Assembly (NCBI RefSeq): GCF_907165205.1
Contig: NC_058189.1
Location: forward strand, 68,632,315 to 68,696,314
Source: Coccinella septempunctata
Lineage: Eukaryota; Arthropoda; Insecta; Coleoptera; Coccinellidae
Direction: 5' to 3'
DNA length: 64,000 nt
Both the position numbers and the translations under genes were made by a program. Shown piece after piece: positions 24,471-36,063 of this stretch (its first letter is position 1; each line of letters starts with the position of its first letter). The notes under the pieces were generated by a model. The model was not told the origin of the DNA. It searched no databases and saw only the letters and a list, made by a program, of their open reading frames with translations.

Positions 24471-25445
24471 TCATTAGAAGTGTCAGTGTGAAGTTTGAGG
24501 ACAAAACAGTAAACCAGAGTTACGCAATAAATTAAAAGAAAGATGTCCACCGAAATTGTGAAAATCGAAAAATTGGAGTATCGAGCCATCATACAAGTAT
24601 TTAAAAGGGTTAAGAGGTGAGCAGATTTACGAAGATATGTTTAATACCCTTGGTGATCAATGTCCTTTGAATGCGACCGTGGAAAATTGGACTGCAAGAT
24701 TCAAAAGAGCTAAATTTTCCATTGAAGATGATGACCGATCGGGAAGGCTAATTTCTGTGTCAGTCCCCGAAAATATCGATGCAGTTCATGACATGATTTT
24801 ATCAGACCGTCGAATTGGGGTAAAACGGATATCTGAAGCACTGAATATTTCATTAGAACGCGTTTATCATCTAGTTCAGGTCAATTTGGACATGAGAAAA
24901 ATTGCTGCAAAATGGAATGTTGACCAAAAGCGTGCAAGGGTAGATGCATCGCGTTCGATCTGTGCTCGATTTTAAAACGATGTAGACTTCTTAAACCGAA
25001 TTGTTACTATGGATGAGACTTTGGTACATTTCTACGATCCAGAAACAAAGCAACAATCGATGGAATGGCGACGCTCTGGTTCTCCTAGACCTAAGAAGTT
25101 TCGTGTCCAAAAATCTGCTGGAAAAGTTCTTGCTTCAATTTTTTGGGATTGTCATGGAGTAATCGTGATTGCCTAGAACTAGAACACCCCCCTTATTCAC
25201 CAGATTTGGCTCCATCCGACTATCATCTCTTTCCTCAACTGAAAAAAAGTTTAAAAGGTCGTAAATTTTTTAAAAGCTGTGGAGGTCTGGTTTGAAGAGC
25301 AAGAAGAAACATTTTAAAGGTCCAGAGACGTTACAGTTTCGCTGTAATAAATGTATCCAATCCAGAGGAGAATATGTGGAGTAATAAAATATTTTGACAA
25401 TAAAATTTTCTTTGGTTCTATAGTAGGCTAAGAATTTTTCAATAT
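24471..25445 (+). mobile_element. Mariner copy D, 5'-truncated and internally deleted
   Basis: It begins inside the 5' UTR (TCATTAGAAGTGTCAGTG) and ends with the 3' terminus lacking its last ~8 bp (TTTTTCAATAT). The transposase start is at 24543. The deletion at about 25170-25172 removes the segment from after CHGVIVI to ELEHPP, including the second catalytic Asp, and a smaller deletion follows near 25265. A stop (TAA at 24973-24975) interrupts SICARF. The first Asp (MDETLVHF) and third Asp (APSDYHLF) remain. Inactive. Confidence 0.92.
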
Positions 25446-26223
25446 GGCTACTTGGAAACCCAACAGATTGTCACGAGACTTTTGACCGTTAGAAATAAGG
25501 AATCTCCTAGGAAGGCTGGGACCATATTTTACTTCTCTAATCGTCCTGCGTAGCTAATTCATCGAAAAGAGGAAGAACAGTCAGACTTCTGTCCCCCAGA
25601 GGAACCTCTGGTGATTTTACTCGAAAAAAAAACTACCTCCATAATCTTGTCGAACAAGAACGTTTAGATATTCTGTTGTTCTGCAATCCGGGTGCCCTAT
25701 CTTCGCAGAACCAGCTGGCCTATGCCCAACCGAAACTTACCGGAATATATCGGCCGCAGAAAAAGTCGATCGGAATTAAAACGCTGCTGCTAAGAAACAG
25801 AACAATGGCGGTACCGCAAAAAACCGGAGCCAATATAAATATTTCAACTTTCGACCGGTGGACCGTGTAAAACGTTTTGTAATTACGACCTTGAGTTTTT
25901 TTTTTATTTTCGAGCTGTGTTCGAGAAAAGAGACACAGAAGGAGGAGATGGGCAACCGGGCCATCGAACTGGATGTCAGTAACCCCGTGTCTTATTTTGA
26001 CTGATTCACTTTCACGGTCGCGTTTAGAAGGTACATTTCCGGCTCGGGGTAATAGACGTTGCCCGACAAATTATGATGAAATGATTATGCACTCGAGAGC
26101 GACATGCGTGAACTTCGAATTTTTCGCACTTTTTCTGGTATTCTCGGACCAGAGAGTTCAAATTTTTTCCTGTGTTTCGATTCGATTTGAAATGAAAATA
26201 TGTTGAGTCCCTTAGAGCATAAA
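25446..26223. other. No gene recognised
   Basis: Mixed composition with a less AT-rich patch around 25680-26060. No recognisable exon. Confidence 0.45.
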
Positions 26224-27402
26224 TATACTCCATTCACTTTTATTTTAGCACTCGGTTGGCCATACAAATTTGACACATTTCACACTGTATAGTACGAAAA
26301 TGTGGGGTTATGACGGTTGTCAAAACATTTTTGGGTTTTTAATCAACGCTATGTTATTTGTTCTACGTAAAAGTCTCAGTAATCACGTATTTTATCAAAA
26401 TGTCGAATCTCTTCGGAAAATATGTGACGAACATAATTGAAGTTTATACAAACTGATTGAAGGCATACCAAATGCAGTTATTTACATGGAGAATACAAGA
26501 GATCAATATAATATCATAATATGCACTAGATTGAGGAGAGTAAATGTTCGTTATCTTCTATGGCTAAAGTTTGAATACGTTACATCAGTTGTAGATTTCA
26601 AAAATATTAACCCGAAGATGAAATGCATATGATGCAGTGGTTGGGAATCTGTATCTCCCGAAGGAATTAACAGATAATTACAAGAATGTTAAATTCTTCA
26701 ACAAAAAGCATCTTGCATCAATGTAAGTGCAAGGAATTAAAGAAAGTTTCAAATCAAGATGAACTTCACCTTTGAACAAAAATTTCACATGAATAAACAA
26801 TTAACAGGAAAACTGGAGCGTATTTGTGGCTGTTCATGTTAATAAATTGATAGAATAATAATTATTAAGTATTTATTGGTACTTTAAGACATATACAATG
26901 TACAGGACAAGTCGAATGAAAAATAGAAAAATCAATTTTTGGGATCTTATTCTACGATGACATGCATCGAAAATCCTGTAGTAAACTTTTCGTTTACTCA
27001 AACATAAAATTCTCAAATGCCACAACTTTTTTGGGTCCCCCAATAGAAGGAAATTCTTTGTCATCCCCTTCATTCACAATCTTTCTGATTTCGGAAATAT
27101 TCAGCTAAAATATAAGTCGTTTAGATTCAGAGAATATGTTCGCTACAGTCTGACGTATTGTGGATTTTAGAATATCAGGGTTGAACTATTTGAATGAGCG
27201 GACCTGAATTCTAAATAGCACTTCCTGAAATCCTGTCTCTTTTTTCAACTTTCGGTATTTTCGTAATAAAAATTGATATTAGTTGTGGCAACGGTGTTAT
27301 GACATTAACGACATTTCATTAGTGTCAACCTTACATCGTTCTGGTTATTAAAAACTTATTTCATGACCAATCGAGTGCTAAAATAAATGTGAATGGAGTA
27401 TA
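26224..27402. mobile_element. R1 non-autonomous element, copy 2
   Basis: The ends are ACTCCATTCACTTTTATTTT and its complement ...AAATAAATGTGAATGGAGT, both next to TATA. It is collinear with copies 1 and 3, with a short deletion near 27130 where the others read GAAACATTATATAAA. No coding capacity. Confidence 0.9.
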
Positions 27403-30400
27403 CATGGAATGGACATTGACGTGCTATGAATGTATTTATTTTGTTGTGGTACAAACATTCGATGCTTCTCTGTCTAGCGCGACACTAAGCCAGTGCCGTA
27501 AAATAAATAAATTTATATAGCTTCTACGTTTTTGTACGGAAAATTGACGTGATGATGATGTCAGATTCAACTATCTCAATTGTGATTGGCGACACTAAGC
27601 AACTGTCTCACTCCAGCGCGAAATTTGAATCGAAATATTTGAGGTGGTTCAAGTCTCCTACTTGAGTAGTTTCAATAATGTGCCATTCGTTGGTTGAAAA
27701 CCTCGGTAAAAACTCAACGGTTCAGTAGTTATTGGCTTATGAAAAAAATGGGAGGCCACAATTCTTTGAATTTTTCTGTTTTTTAACCATTGTGGATTTG
27801 GGATTATGCGGTAATATGATACCGTTTAATATTTTGTCGATTTTGAAAATGTGCCATAAATTCTTCATTTCCGAAAACACTTTAAAAAGTTCTCACATTG
27901 AGTACCATTATTCTGTAAACAAATCCTGACTCTCTACTCTAAATCAGCCCTATTTATGACTGGAAACTTGAAGATATCGTAAAATAGTTTCCACTAATGT
28001 ACTTTACACCAAAATCAACGCCAGAACTCCTCACAGGGTTTCTCCCTATCTAATTTAGGAGTTCCAGAAAGAAACAAAATCAAGCAATTCGGGATAACCT
28101 GTACATAAAATGAAAACTTATCAAGGAAAAACTTGAAACAAGGAAAGAAACCTATTTCGAACTGCTTGATCCGTCTGTCACTTCCGCAAACCATAGAAGG
28201 AAAGTAAAATTATATGTTCCGTCAAATAATTTAACTATTTCTCGTTTTTTTTAGTACAATTTCATAATCATCTTTTATTCATATATTACAGCTTCAAAAT
28301 TGAATATTTTACATCCAGCTTCCTGTAAAACTTCTTCAGAAATTGGTCTCGATATAGCGGATCGAACGAGTGCTAATAATTTGACCAACTCTTTCATACC
28401 CGGATCAGTGAGGTCATTAATTTTGTGGATAAGCGTCAATGAACGAGTTCTTCAACGTTTGGAAGCGGTTTCTGGTCAACAACCAGTTTAACGAAAAACC
28501 CGAGGTAGAATGTTGAAAGCAAAAGCTCAGTTGCAATGGCAAAATTAACGCTTCACGCTCTGTCAATTCGAAGATTCACAAGTCCCTATGAAACAATTTT
28601 TAATTCCAGTAGATTTCCTCTGGTTATTTCTACATTTTTCCAAATATGGTTGTCTTCAAATAATGTTTGATGATATGTCATCTAACACTACCAAGAATTT
28701 CATAGCTAACAGGAAATCTGGAATTACCCTCTCAAATAGTTTAGTCATGCCTGTTTGTTAGTACACACTGATTTAGGATCACGAAAGGAAATTACTTTAC
28801 TACCGGTTATCAACCAACAACCACTTTACTCATAAAAAAATATTTGATCTATCATCGTGAATGTATGTATAGCACAAGCATCGTGCTATCATGAATATAA
28901 TACATCATACAAAGACTATTCGAGTGTTTGTTTTGTATCCTCGTACACGTATTCTTCGTATGTATGGATGTAAAAGATCGGAATGAGTAAACCAATTGCA
29001 CACCATGTTTTGTGTTATTCTATCTTGAATATATTGTATATGAGATAGAAGCTGGAGTGGCTATTAGCACATTTTTTGAGGAATGATTGAGTGGGGTGGT
29101 ACTACATAATTTTACTTAACAAATCCAGATGATTGAAAATGTATACAAATAGATTTTATAGTTTAACCCGATTCCTACTACAAAAATCATTCATAATTGT
29201 TGATTGTGAGAACGTAAAACAATATCTGGTCTAGAATTCATAGAAAGAGATAATAAATTATGTTCTACACAGGGTTAGAACTAATTTAGAGGACTAGGGG
29301 ACTTTGGGGACTTAGGGGACTTCAGGGATATCGAAAACCGTTAGAAATACAGGGTAGCTTAAATCACGAAAAAGTTGCGTTATTCAAGGATGAGTGGGTG
29401 GGTGTAAACAGTTCCCAAATATCTCTGATGGTTCATGAGATATCTCGAAAAAACTGAAAATCAAGATAATCATTTGTTTTGGAGATAACTATACGAAATT
29501 CGGTGTGTAGTCATTCCCTGTATTTGTGGTGAAACCTACAGGTGATACGTCTAGACCTCTCGAAATAAGAAAACACGAACATAAAAATGATATTAAAAAT
29601 AAAGTAATTAATAGATGACAGAACACAGATCGCAGATCATGAGACCACACAAAAATTTTAATGAGCCAGACCATTATAAACGAAAGATTAAAGAGTCTAT
29701 CTACGTGTATTTTATTGGATCAAAATAATAATTTGGCAAATTGTTCGGTAGAAATAGATCATATTTGGATCAATTTACTGAAGAAGCAACTGTCATCCGG
29801 TAATTTCCAAATTAAATGAATCAACGTTTCTATGCAGTCTCTGTTTCTATGTACTGACAATTAATGTCACAATGTCACAAGATACAATTCAGAAGATTTC
29901 AAAGTTCTTTATTTTCAGTTCATTGTCAGGCAACAATTTTTTCTAGTTGATTTAATGACCAATCAGTGCAAGAATTTACCCAGAAGAAAATCGTTTATTT
30001 TTTTTTTTTTTGTTCTAGAGATTGAGAGTGAAAACCCTTGAAAGTTTCAGGAAATATCTGAACTTCCTTGCATTTTTAAGTACATATATCATTGCGTTGG
30101 TCGCATCAGAATCTCCACATCCTTAGGTCGCGTCCACAGAAGAGAAACCGTGGCAAACCGAAGGCCAAATCCAAAACATCGAATCGATTCGATACAAAAG
30201 GTATTTCGGCGTTCTTCGAAAAACCCGCCTGTAGAAATCTTATGCAGCAGGAGATCCATCATCGTAATTATAATATTGTGAGGGCAACCAGAACCCGGAT
30301 AAGTGAAAGTTGAGCTCACTGGCTCACGTACATGTTAATTAGATCCGTTCAAACATTACCCTCCGATGAAATTTCCACTTTGGGATCAGAGAAACGCTCA

Positions 30401-30684
30401 TTAAGTAATAAAAGATCAGAAAGTGACGTTGAATCACGAAGGAGGGCGTTATCATCGTCTGTGCATCGAAAAAGTGCGGAGCATATGGGTCGAGAACGTG
30501 GCGAAAGAAGTTCTGTCTGAAATGATTCTATTCGTTTTAGAGAAGACACATCATTCAACAGAATATAGTCCATTCAAGAATTATTGACATCCCAGAAAGC
30601 CTTGACAGTCCAGACCCAGCTTAATATCTGGTCACAAAAGATCTTCAATAACTTCTGTATTTTTAACCATAGAACTAGAACATA
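27403..30684. other. No gene recognised
   Basis: No element boundaries or exons that I can support. Open stretches at 28300-28491 and 30332-30520 (Ser/Arg-rich) lack splice context and domains. A short 10-bp tandem repeat lies at 29291-29332. Confidence 0.45.
29291..29332 (+). repeat. Short tandem repeat of GGGGACTTNG
   Basis: About four units of a ~10-bp motif read GAGGACTAGGGGACTTTGGGGACTT... with small changes at the N position. Simple minisatellite. Confidence 0.75.
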
Positions 30685-31449
30685 CAGGGTTAGTCTTCGA
30701 CTCTTAGGAATAATAGTTTCTCGAAGTCAAGAGAAACACTTTTATCCTATATCATTTTTTCTGATTTGGCCCTGATAAAAAGATATAGCCATTTGAAGTT
30801 TTCATAATGAGCTGTTCCACCCCTGGACAAACAAAATTACCTTCAGAATAACAAGCTAAATCTGTGACACTACATATCAGTGTCATCTTTTAAACCGAGT
30901 TGTATTCAGCCAAAGTACCCAATTTTTCAAATTTTCAGATAATTATTCGAAAACGGTGCCTCATTCGAGAAAATATGAAGAGTTGTATTCAGCCAATGTC
31001 CGAAGCACAAAATTTTGCGAATTTCACAGATATTTTATTTTTTATTTAGATCAAATTAATAGAAAACGCATTGTATGAGAAAATATGAAGAATACTTTTA
31101 TTTCAGAAAACGTTCAAATATTCATTAGATAGCGTCCAACTGAGTTTCAAGAGTTGGGTTTTTTTAATATTTGATATTTTTGTATTACGTAATGGTACTT
31201 ATGAGAAAACTGGAAGATGTAGGTGATATCTTATGTTCGAAAAGATTCATGAAATGAATGAAAAACTATAATATATACCGAAATTAATTCAATTCGATGG
31301 AACCGTTTGTGAGCTAGAACTTTTTTACGGTTTTTCAACATGTTCTTTTTGTTTCTTTTGAATCGAGCTGATTCGAACAAAATGAAGTGTTTCTTCTTAT
31401 CTCAAGAATCTACTATAGAAATATTTGTACGAGTGAAAGACTTACCCAG
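30685..31449. mobile_element. Foldback element FB4, copy 1
   Basis: The left end CAGGGTTAGTCTTCGACTC and right end GAGTGAAAGACTTACCCAG are flanked by TA (30683-30684, 31450-31451). The arms share the motif of a regulatory-looking AGATTCTTGAGGTCAAAAGA type, and the AGAAACACTTTT core is inverted near each end. No reading frame of note. The same family occurs at 52391, 55596 and, in pieces, at 17890, 39735 and 44984. Confidence 0.85.
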
Positions 31450-31557
31450 TACAAAACTGATTATTCTCAACACGATCCTGAATACCGCAACACAAAATCT
31501 GAATTTTTGGGCTATTACCATCTTGATCTCGATTTTCTATGACCACCTCAGATTAAG

Positions 31558-32548
31558 AATTAGGAATGTGCCCAAGCGGTAGTTTTGCGATAAGAAGGGT
31601 AGCCATACACAAGAATTGCAGAAAGGTTGGGAGTTTCCCATACAAGTGTGTCCAGAATGTTGCAGCGATTCAGGGAGACAGGTATGAATGTCCGAAGACC
31701 AGGACAGGGTAGACCACGGGTAACAACTGCCATTCAAGAACGTTACTTGAGAGTTTCTTCGTTGAGACAACGGTTTGCAACCGAGCTTGAGCAAACTCAT
31801 GAGGTGCAAATTAGCACTCAGACAATAAGAAATCGCCTCAGAGAATATGATTTAAGGCCTCGTGTCGCGGCAAGAGGCCCAGCTCTTACCCCAGCCCATC
31901 GAAGGGCGCGTTTGGATTTTGCGAGAGAGCATATCCATTGGGAAGAGGCCGATTGGGAAAGAGTTCTCTTCACAGATGAGTCTAGATTCTGCCTCTACCA
32001 TTGTGATCGACGTTCCCTTGTATACAGACGTCCACATGAAAGATATGCTCAGTGCAATTTCCTGAATACTACTGGTTTCGGGGGAGAATCGATTATGGTA
32101 TGGAGTGGAATATCTTTGACTGCTCGCACAGACCTAATGGTCGTTGATAATGGAGCTATGAATGCTGATAAGTATATAAGGAACATTCTTGAAGAGCATG
32201 TAGTGCCATTTGCCCCATACATTGGTGAAAATTTCATTTTTATGGACGATAATGCCAGACCCCATCGTGCGCGCATCGTTCAAGAGTACCTTGAAGAGGT
32301 TGAAGTCTCTCGAATGGAATGGCCAGCAAGAAGTCCAGATCTCAATCCGATTGAGCAGGTTTGGGACAACCTCAACAGAAGGCTGAGAAGTTCAGAAAAT
32401 CATCCAGCTACTCTTAATGACTTAATGAATCCAACTCGGAGAAATCTGGGAAGGATTAGATCAGAACATTTTAAGATCACTCATTTTGAGTATGAACCGT
32501 CGTCGTCGAGCTGTAATTAACGCAAGGGGTGGAAATACCAAGTATTAA
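31558..32548 (+). pseudogene. Tc1-like transposase, near-complete (copy H)
   Basis: Stops at about 31588 and 31600 disable the first helix-turn-helix. From MGVSHTSVSRMLQRFRETGM (31627) the frame is open. It then shows the GRPR hook-like GQGRPRV, a second HTH (STQTIRNRLREYDLRPR), and the DDE core: FTDESRF, MDDNARPH, SPDLNPIEQVWDNL, so all three acidic residues are in place. Compared with copy I it lacks the ARLLQIK segment after RQRFAT, though here ELEQTHEV follows directly. A one-base insertion near 32420 (CTTAATGAATCC for CTTAGGAATCC) shifts the last ~40 codons, whose original frame ends ARGGNTKY at 32548. Confidence 0.93.
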
Positions 32549-32763
32549 ATCACTTATCAGCATTTCAGTATTTTGAAAATTGTTCATTTCTCTTCTTTTA
32601 CATAAGATTCGGTGAAATTCTGAATTTTTCTCCCATTTAATGTGTCTTGTTTCGTTCAAAACCATCCCGAGAGAACATAAAAAATAAGTTATAAAGTCAA
32701 TGTAGAGTTTACTTTCATTAAAATTGAGATTTTCAGATTGTTCGTTAATTTTTTTGCGCAGTG
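31558..32763 (+). mobile_element. Tc1-like element copy H, 5'-truncated
   Basis: The 3' TIR is intact: AACG...TTTTTTTGCGCAGTG, followed by TA (32764-32765). The 5' end begins abruptly within the transposase N-terminus (GGAATGTGCCCAAGCGG), with no 5' TIR. Same family as the minus-strand copy at 50000-51510 and the copy at 62943-63756. Confidence 0.9.
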
Positions 32764-32985
32764 TAATCTCGAAAATCAATACCTAAATCCTAAAACATCC
32801 CGAAACGAACATAACTCTGATAAATGACACCTCCCATACTTCCACACTTAATAACAATAAATCTAGCTACGGCACGCTTCGCCAGCCTGTCATTTCCTTA
32901 CCCAGTTCTCCGGTTCAGAGAGCGCGAGAGTGAACGAAAGCATCTTCGTAGAGTTGTATATCATATTGTGTTCTTTCTGTTCCAG
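32764..32985. other. Intron sequence upstream of the host exon
   Basis: Short unique segment ending in a pyrimidine-rich tract and CAG at 32985. It separates the Tc1-like copy from the host exon. Confidence 0.5.
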
Positions 32986-33095
32986 CTGGACGATGCCGCC
33001 CTGCAGCTGTACAAAGACGGCGACTATGGCTCTTACCTTGACCTCGACGCTTCCATCAGCGAGCAGCAGGAGGAGTTCGAGGGCTTTCAATCAAA
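32986..33095 (+). CDS. Internal exon of an unidentified host gene
   Basis: 110-bp exon preceded by TTGTGTTCTTTCTGTTCCAG and followed by AAA|GTGAGT. It enters in phase 0 and leaves with two bases over (36 codons plus 2). The translation begins LDDAALQLYKDGDYGSYLDL and continues as an acidic, Gln/Glu-rich stretch ending EEFEGFQS. Third positions are strongly C/G (GAC, GCC, CTG, ACC), unlike the AT-rich surroundings, which supports selection on coding. I do not recognise the gene. The peptide looks like an acidic, largely disordered or short helical segment. Neighbouring exons are not evident in the window, so the introns must be long. A Tc1-like relic ends 222 bp upstream and an R1 element starts 146 bp downstream. 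An open frame continues upstream of the acceptor, but its codon pattern changes there, so I take the exon to start at 32986. Confidence 0.75.
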
Positions 33096-33241
33096 GTGAG
33101 TACTCTTTGCCGGTAATTAGCTGTGAATCTTCGATGAAATGAAAGAGGGAGAAGTACTCTTAGCTTTTGTGCTACTAACCTATGGTTTGAAGAATATTTG
33201 TAAATGAAACATTGCTATGAAACTTTTTTTTACAGGTTTCC

Positions 33242-34470
33242 TATACTCCATTCACTTTTATTTTAGCACTCGGTTGGCCATGGAAATTTGACACATTTCA
33301 CTCTGTATAGTACGAAAATGTGGGGTTATGAAGCTTGTCTAAACATTTTTGGGTTTTCAATCAACGCTATATTGCCCGTTCTACGTAGAAGTTTCTGTTG
33401 TTACGTATTTTATCACAATGTCGAATGTCTTCGGAAAATATGTGACGAACATAATTGAAGTTTATACAAACTGATTGAAGGCATACCAAATCCAGTTATT
33501 TGCATAGAAAATTCAAGAGATCAGTATAATATCATGATATGCACTAGCTTGAGGAGAGTTAATGTTCGTTATATTCTTTGGCTAAACTTTGAATACGTTA
33601 CATCAGTTGTAGATTTCAAAAATATTAACACGAAGATGAAATGCATATGATGCAGTGGTTGGGAATGGGTATCTCCCGAAGTAATCAACAGATAATTACA
33701 AGAATGTTAAATTCTTCAACAAAAATCATCTTGCATCAATATAATTAAAAGGAATTAAAGGAAGTTTTAAGTCAAGATCAACTTGACCTTTGAACAAAAA
33801 TTGTCACATGAATAAACAATTAACAGGACAACTGGCGCGTATTTGTGGCTGTTCATCATAACACATTGATATAATACATAATAATAATTAGGTATTTATT
33901 GGTACCTTAAGACATATACTATGTATAGGACAAGTCAAATGAAAAATAGAAAAATCAATTTCCGGCAACTTATTCAACGACGACATTCATCGAAATTCTT
34001 GTATTAAACTTTTCGCATTAATTCACTCAAACATAAATTTCTCAAATACCACCACTTTTTTGGGTCTCCCAATAGAAGGAAATTCTTTGTCATCCTCTTT
34101 ATTCACAATCTTTCTGATTGTGGAAATATTCAGCTGAAATGTAAGTCGTTTAGATTCAGATGAAACATTATATAAACTCTCTTACATTGAATATGTTCGC
34201 TACCGTCTGATGTATTGTGGATTTTAGAGTATCAGGGTAAAACTATTTGAATGAGCGGACCTGAATTCTAAATAGCACTTCCTGAAACCCTGTCTATTTT
34301 TTCAATCACTTTCGGCATTTTCGTAATAAAAATTGATATTAGTTGTGGCAACGGCGTTATGACATTAACGACATTTCATGAGTGCCAATCTTACTCCGTT
34401 CTAGTTACAAAAACTTGAGAAAATTATTTCATGGCCAACCGACTGCTAAAATAAATGTGAATGGAGTATA
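33242..34470. mobile_element. R1 non-autonomous element, copy 3
   Basis: Full length, about 1.23 kb: left CTATACTCCATTCACTTTTA, right complement GTGAATGGAGTATAG. It is the best-kept of the four copies and sits 146 bp into the intron after the host exon, without touching the donor. Confidence 0.92.
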
Positions 34471-35310
34471 GGGATAATGCTCTTTCGATCAAGCTTGACT
34501 AAAGTAAGAATGTGAGGGTCCTCTTATTTATAGATAACAAATAATAGATGGAATATTTGCGAAGTGCTTTCTTGACAAAAAATAGTGTTGGTTTTTCATA
34601 TGAAAGCAATCTTGAATTGCTGAATTATTAGCAATTTTCTGCCCAGATCAGATTTGAGGAATTACACGCCTATAGGATAATCATCATACCTATGTAGGAA
34701 TTATGTTCTAAACCATCGTTAACTATCATTATAGATCCCTTAGAATTTAAATAGGCATATTCTGAGTTCTCTCGCCATATCCTAGAGATTTAATGAATGA
34801 ATGGTGCTTCTCATTCACCTCTATGACTAACGTCATGGGTATTCTTGAAAAGCATTCCTGAAATACTCCTAGGTAGGCTAGTCCATTTATGTGTAGTTAC
34901 GATGAGCGCAAGAAATATCTTTTTGACGATCTTTAAATATAGGTTAGTCTCTATTGCATCTCAGGTAGACGGAATTTTTGGGTGGCAGACAATATCCAAT
35001 AAAAACAAATTATCGGGTTTTCAAGGTTTAGGTTCGCTAAAAATAGCGATTAATTTATGGTTTTCGGAATTAATTTTTGTATCATATGGACATTCTGCCA
35101 AGATTTTTTTATATTTTTATACGTTGTCTAGTGCCAAGCGTTTCCTTTTCATTTTACAACTGATCGTTATTGAACCCTCGTCTTTGTTTACTCTATTTTT
35201 ATGTTGAATTGGTATTTGTGAATTATTTTTTTATATTGAATCGATGTGGCCGATACTTGAAAATGCATAAATGAACTAAAAAGGGAGGTGGGTGAGGGTT
35301 AACAGATTAC
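34471..35310. other. No gene recognised
   Basis: AT-rich. An open stretch at 34845-35207 is hydrophobic but T-rich by composition, and I do not regard it as coding. Confidence 0.45.
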
Positions 35311-35314
35311 CTTC

Positions 35315-35357
35315 ATCCACCTGAGGATGCTATTGTGATAGCGAAACACGTGTCGTG
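35315..35357 (+). ncRNA. Hammerhead-ribozyme-like motif
   Basis: Read 5' to 3': stem I strand ATCCAC (35315-35320); core CTGAGGA (35321-35327), fitting CUGANGA; one extra T; stem II GCTAT/ATAGC with loop TGTG (35329-35342); core GAAA (35343-35346); a minimal stem III ACA-CG-TGT that starts with the last A of GAAA; cleavage triplet GTC ending at 35351; then GTGGAT (35352-35357), which is the exact complement of the stem I strand. This is the type I topology with very short stem III known from Penelope-like retroelements and other retroelements. The extra base between the core and stem II is the weak point. Diverged relatives lie at 24331 and 59160 on the minus strand. Confidence 0.5.
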
Positions 35358-35821
35358 GATCAACAATTCAGGTGAAAATAATAGAATTTTGTTTTTAGTG
35401 TACTTTTTTTTTAAATAGACGGTAATACACAAAAACCGCCACCTATACGAGTGCAATGGTATAATTTGAGAAGATGAAATCATTGAAATCTCACTCTGGT
35501 ACTGAGCAGCCAAGATGAACGACTATCTTGAATACTTTCCTCGCTGAACTAGCTTGTATGATGTGTTGCATAAACGAAAGGCGTAAATTTCGCTGTCAGT
35601 TATAATATTATTAACATTGGATAAAGACAATCCCACGAGCGGTTCCACTGGGGGGCCCATGGCCCCCCCACAATAGGGAAAGGGCCGAACTTGAAAGAAA
35701 TATTTTTTTGAATATCGAAAAATGATTTTATTCCTCTTCGAATGAGAATCAGGTTCAAGGTAGTTTTCTTCCAAACAAATAGCTTACATTACGATATGAA
35801 GATATACCTGTTCCTTTTATA
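35358..35821. other. No gene recognised
   Basis: AT-rich segment between the hammerhead-like motif and a foldback half. A C-run (ATGGCCCCCCC) at 35650-35672 stands out. No exon. Confidence 0.4.
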
Positions 35822-36063
35822 CAGGGTGTCCGGGAAACCGACGTCAATCCAGCACATGGTGATAGCTCAATTCATTTTTTACCAGAATATCAAAATTTGG
35901 TTCTAGTGAAAGTGTCTTGGTTTTCGAGATATTAAGGATGAATCAGCCTATTCAACATGATCAAAAATGTTACTCACAAGGTTACTACGGTGTGCTCAGA
36001 AAAAAATTTACTCTGGAAACTTTTGTTGAAAACATACAATTTTGAAGATGTTAAAACTGTACT
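35822..36063. repeat. Half of a foldback-type element
   Basis: TA|CAGGGTGTCCGGGAAACCGA at its left edge is a terminus of the same general kind as the other TA-flanked CAGGGT... elements here. No matching right arm is seen before the mariner copy begins at 36064, so it is likely truncated. Confidence 0.45.

Noticed and set aside
30332..30520. Ser/Arg-rich open frame that looks protein-like
   Set aside because: Low-complexity composition arises easily by chance. A frame on the opposite strand is equally open, and no acceptor/donor pair fits.
34845..35207. Hydrophobic 120-codon frame resembling a membrane protein
   Set aside because: The hydrophobicity follows from T-rich sequence. No conserved motif or gene structure.
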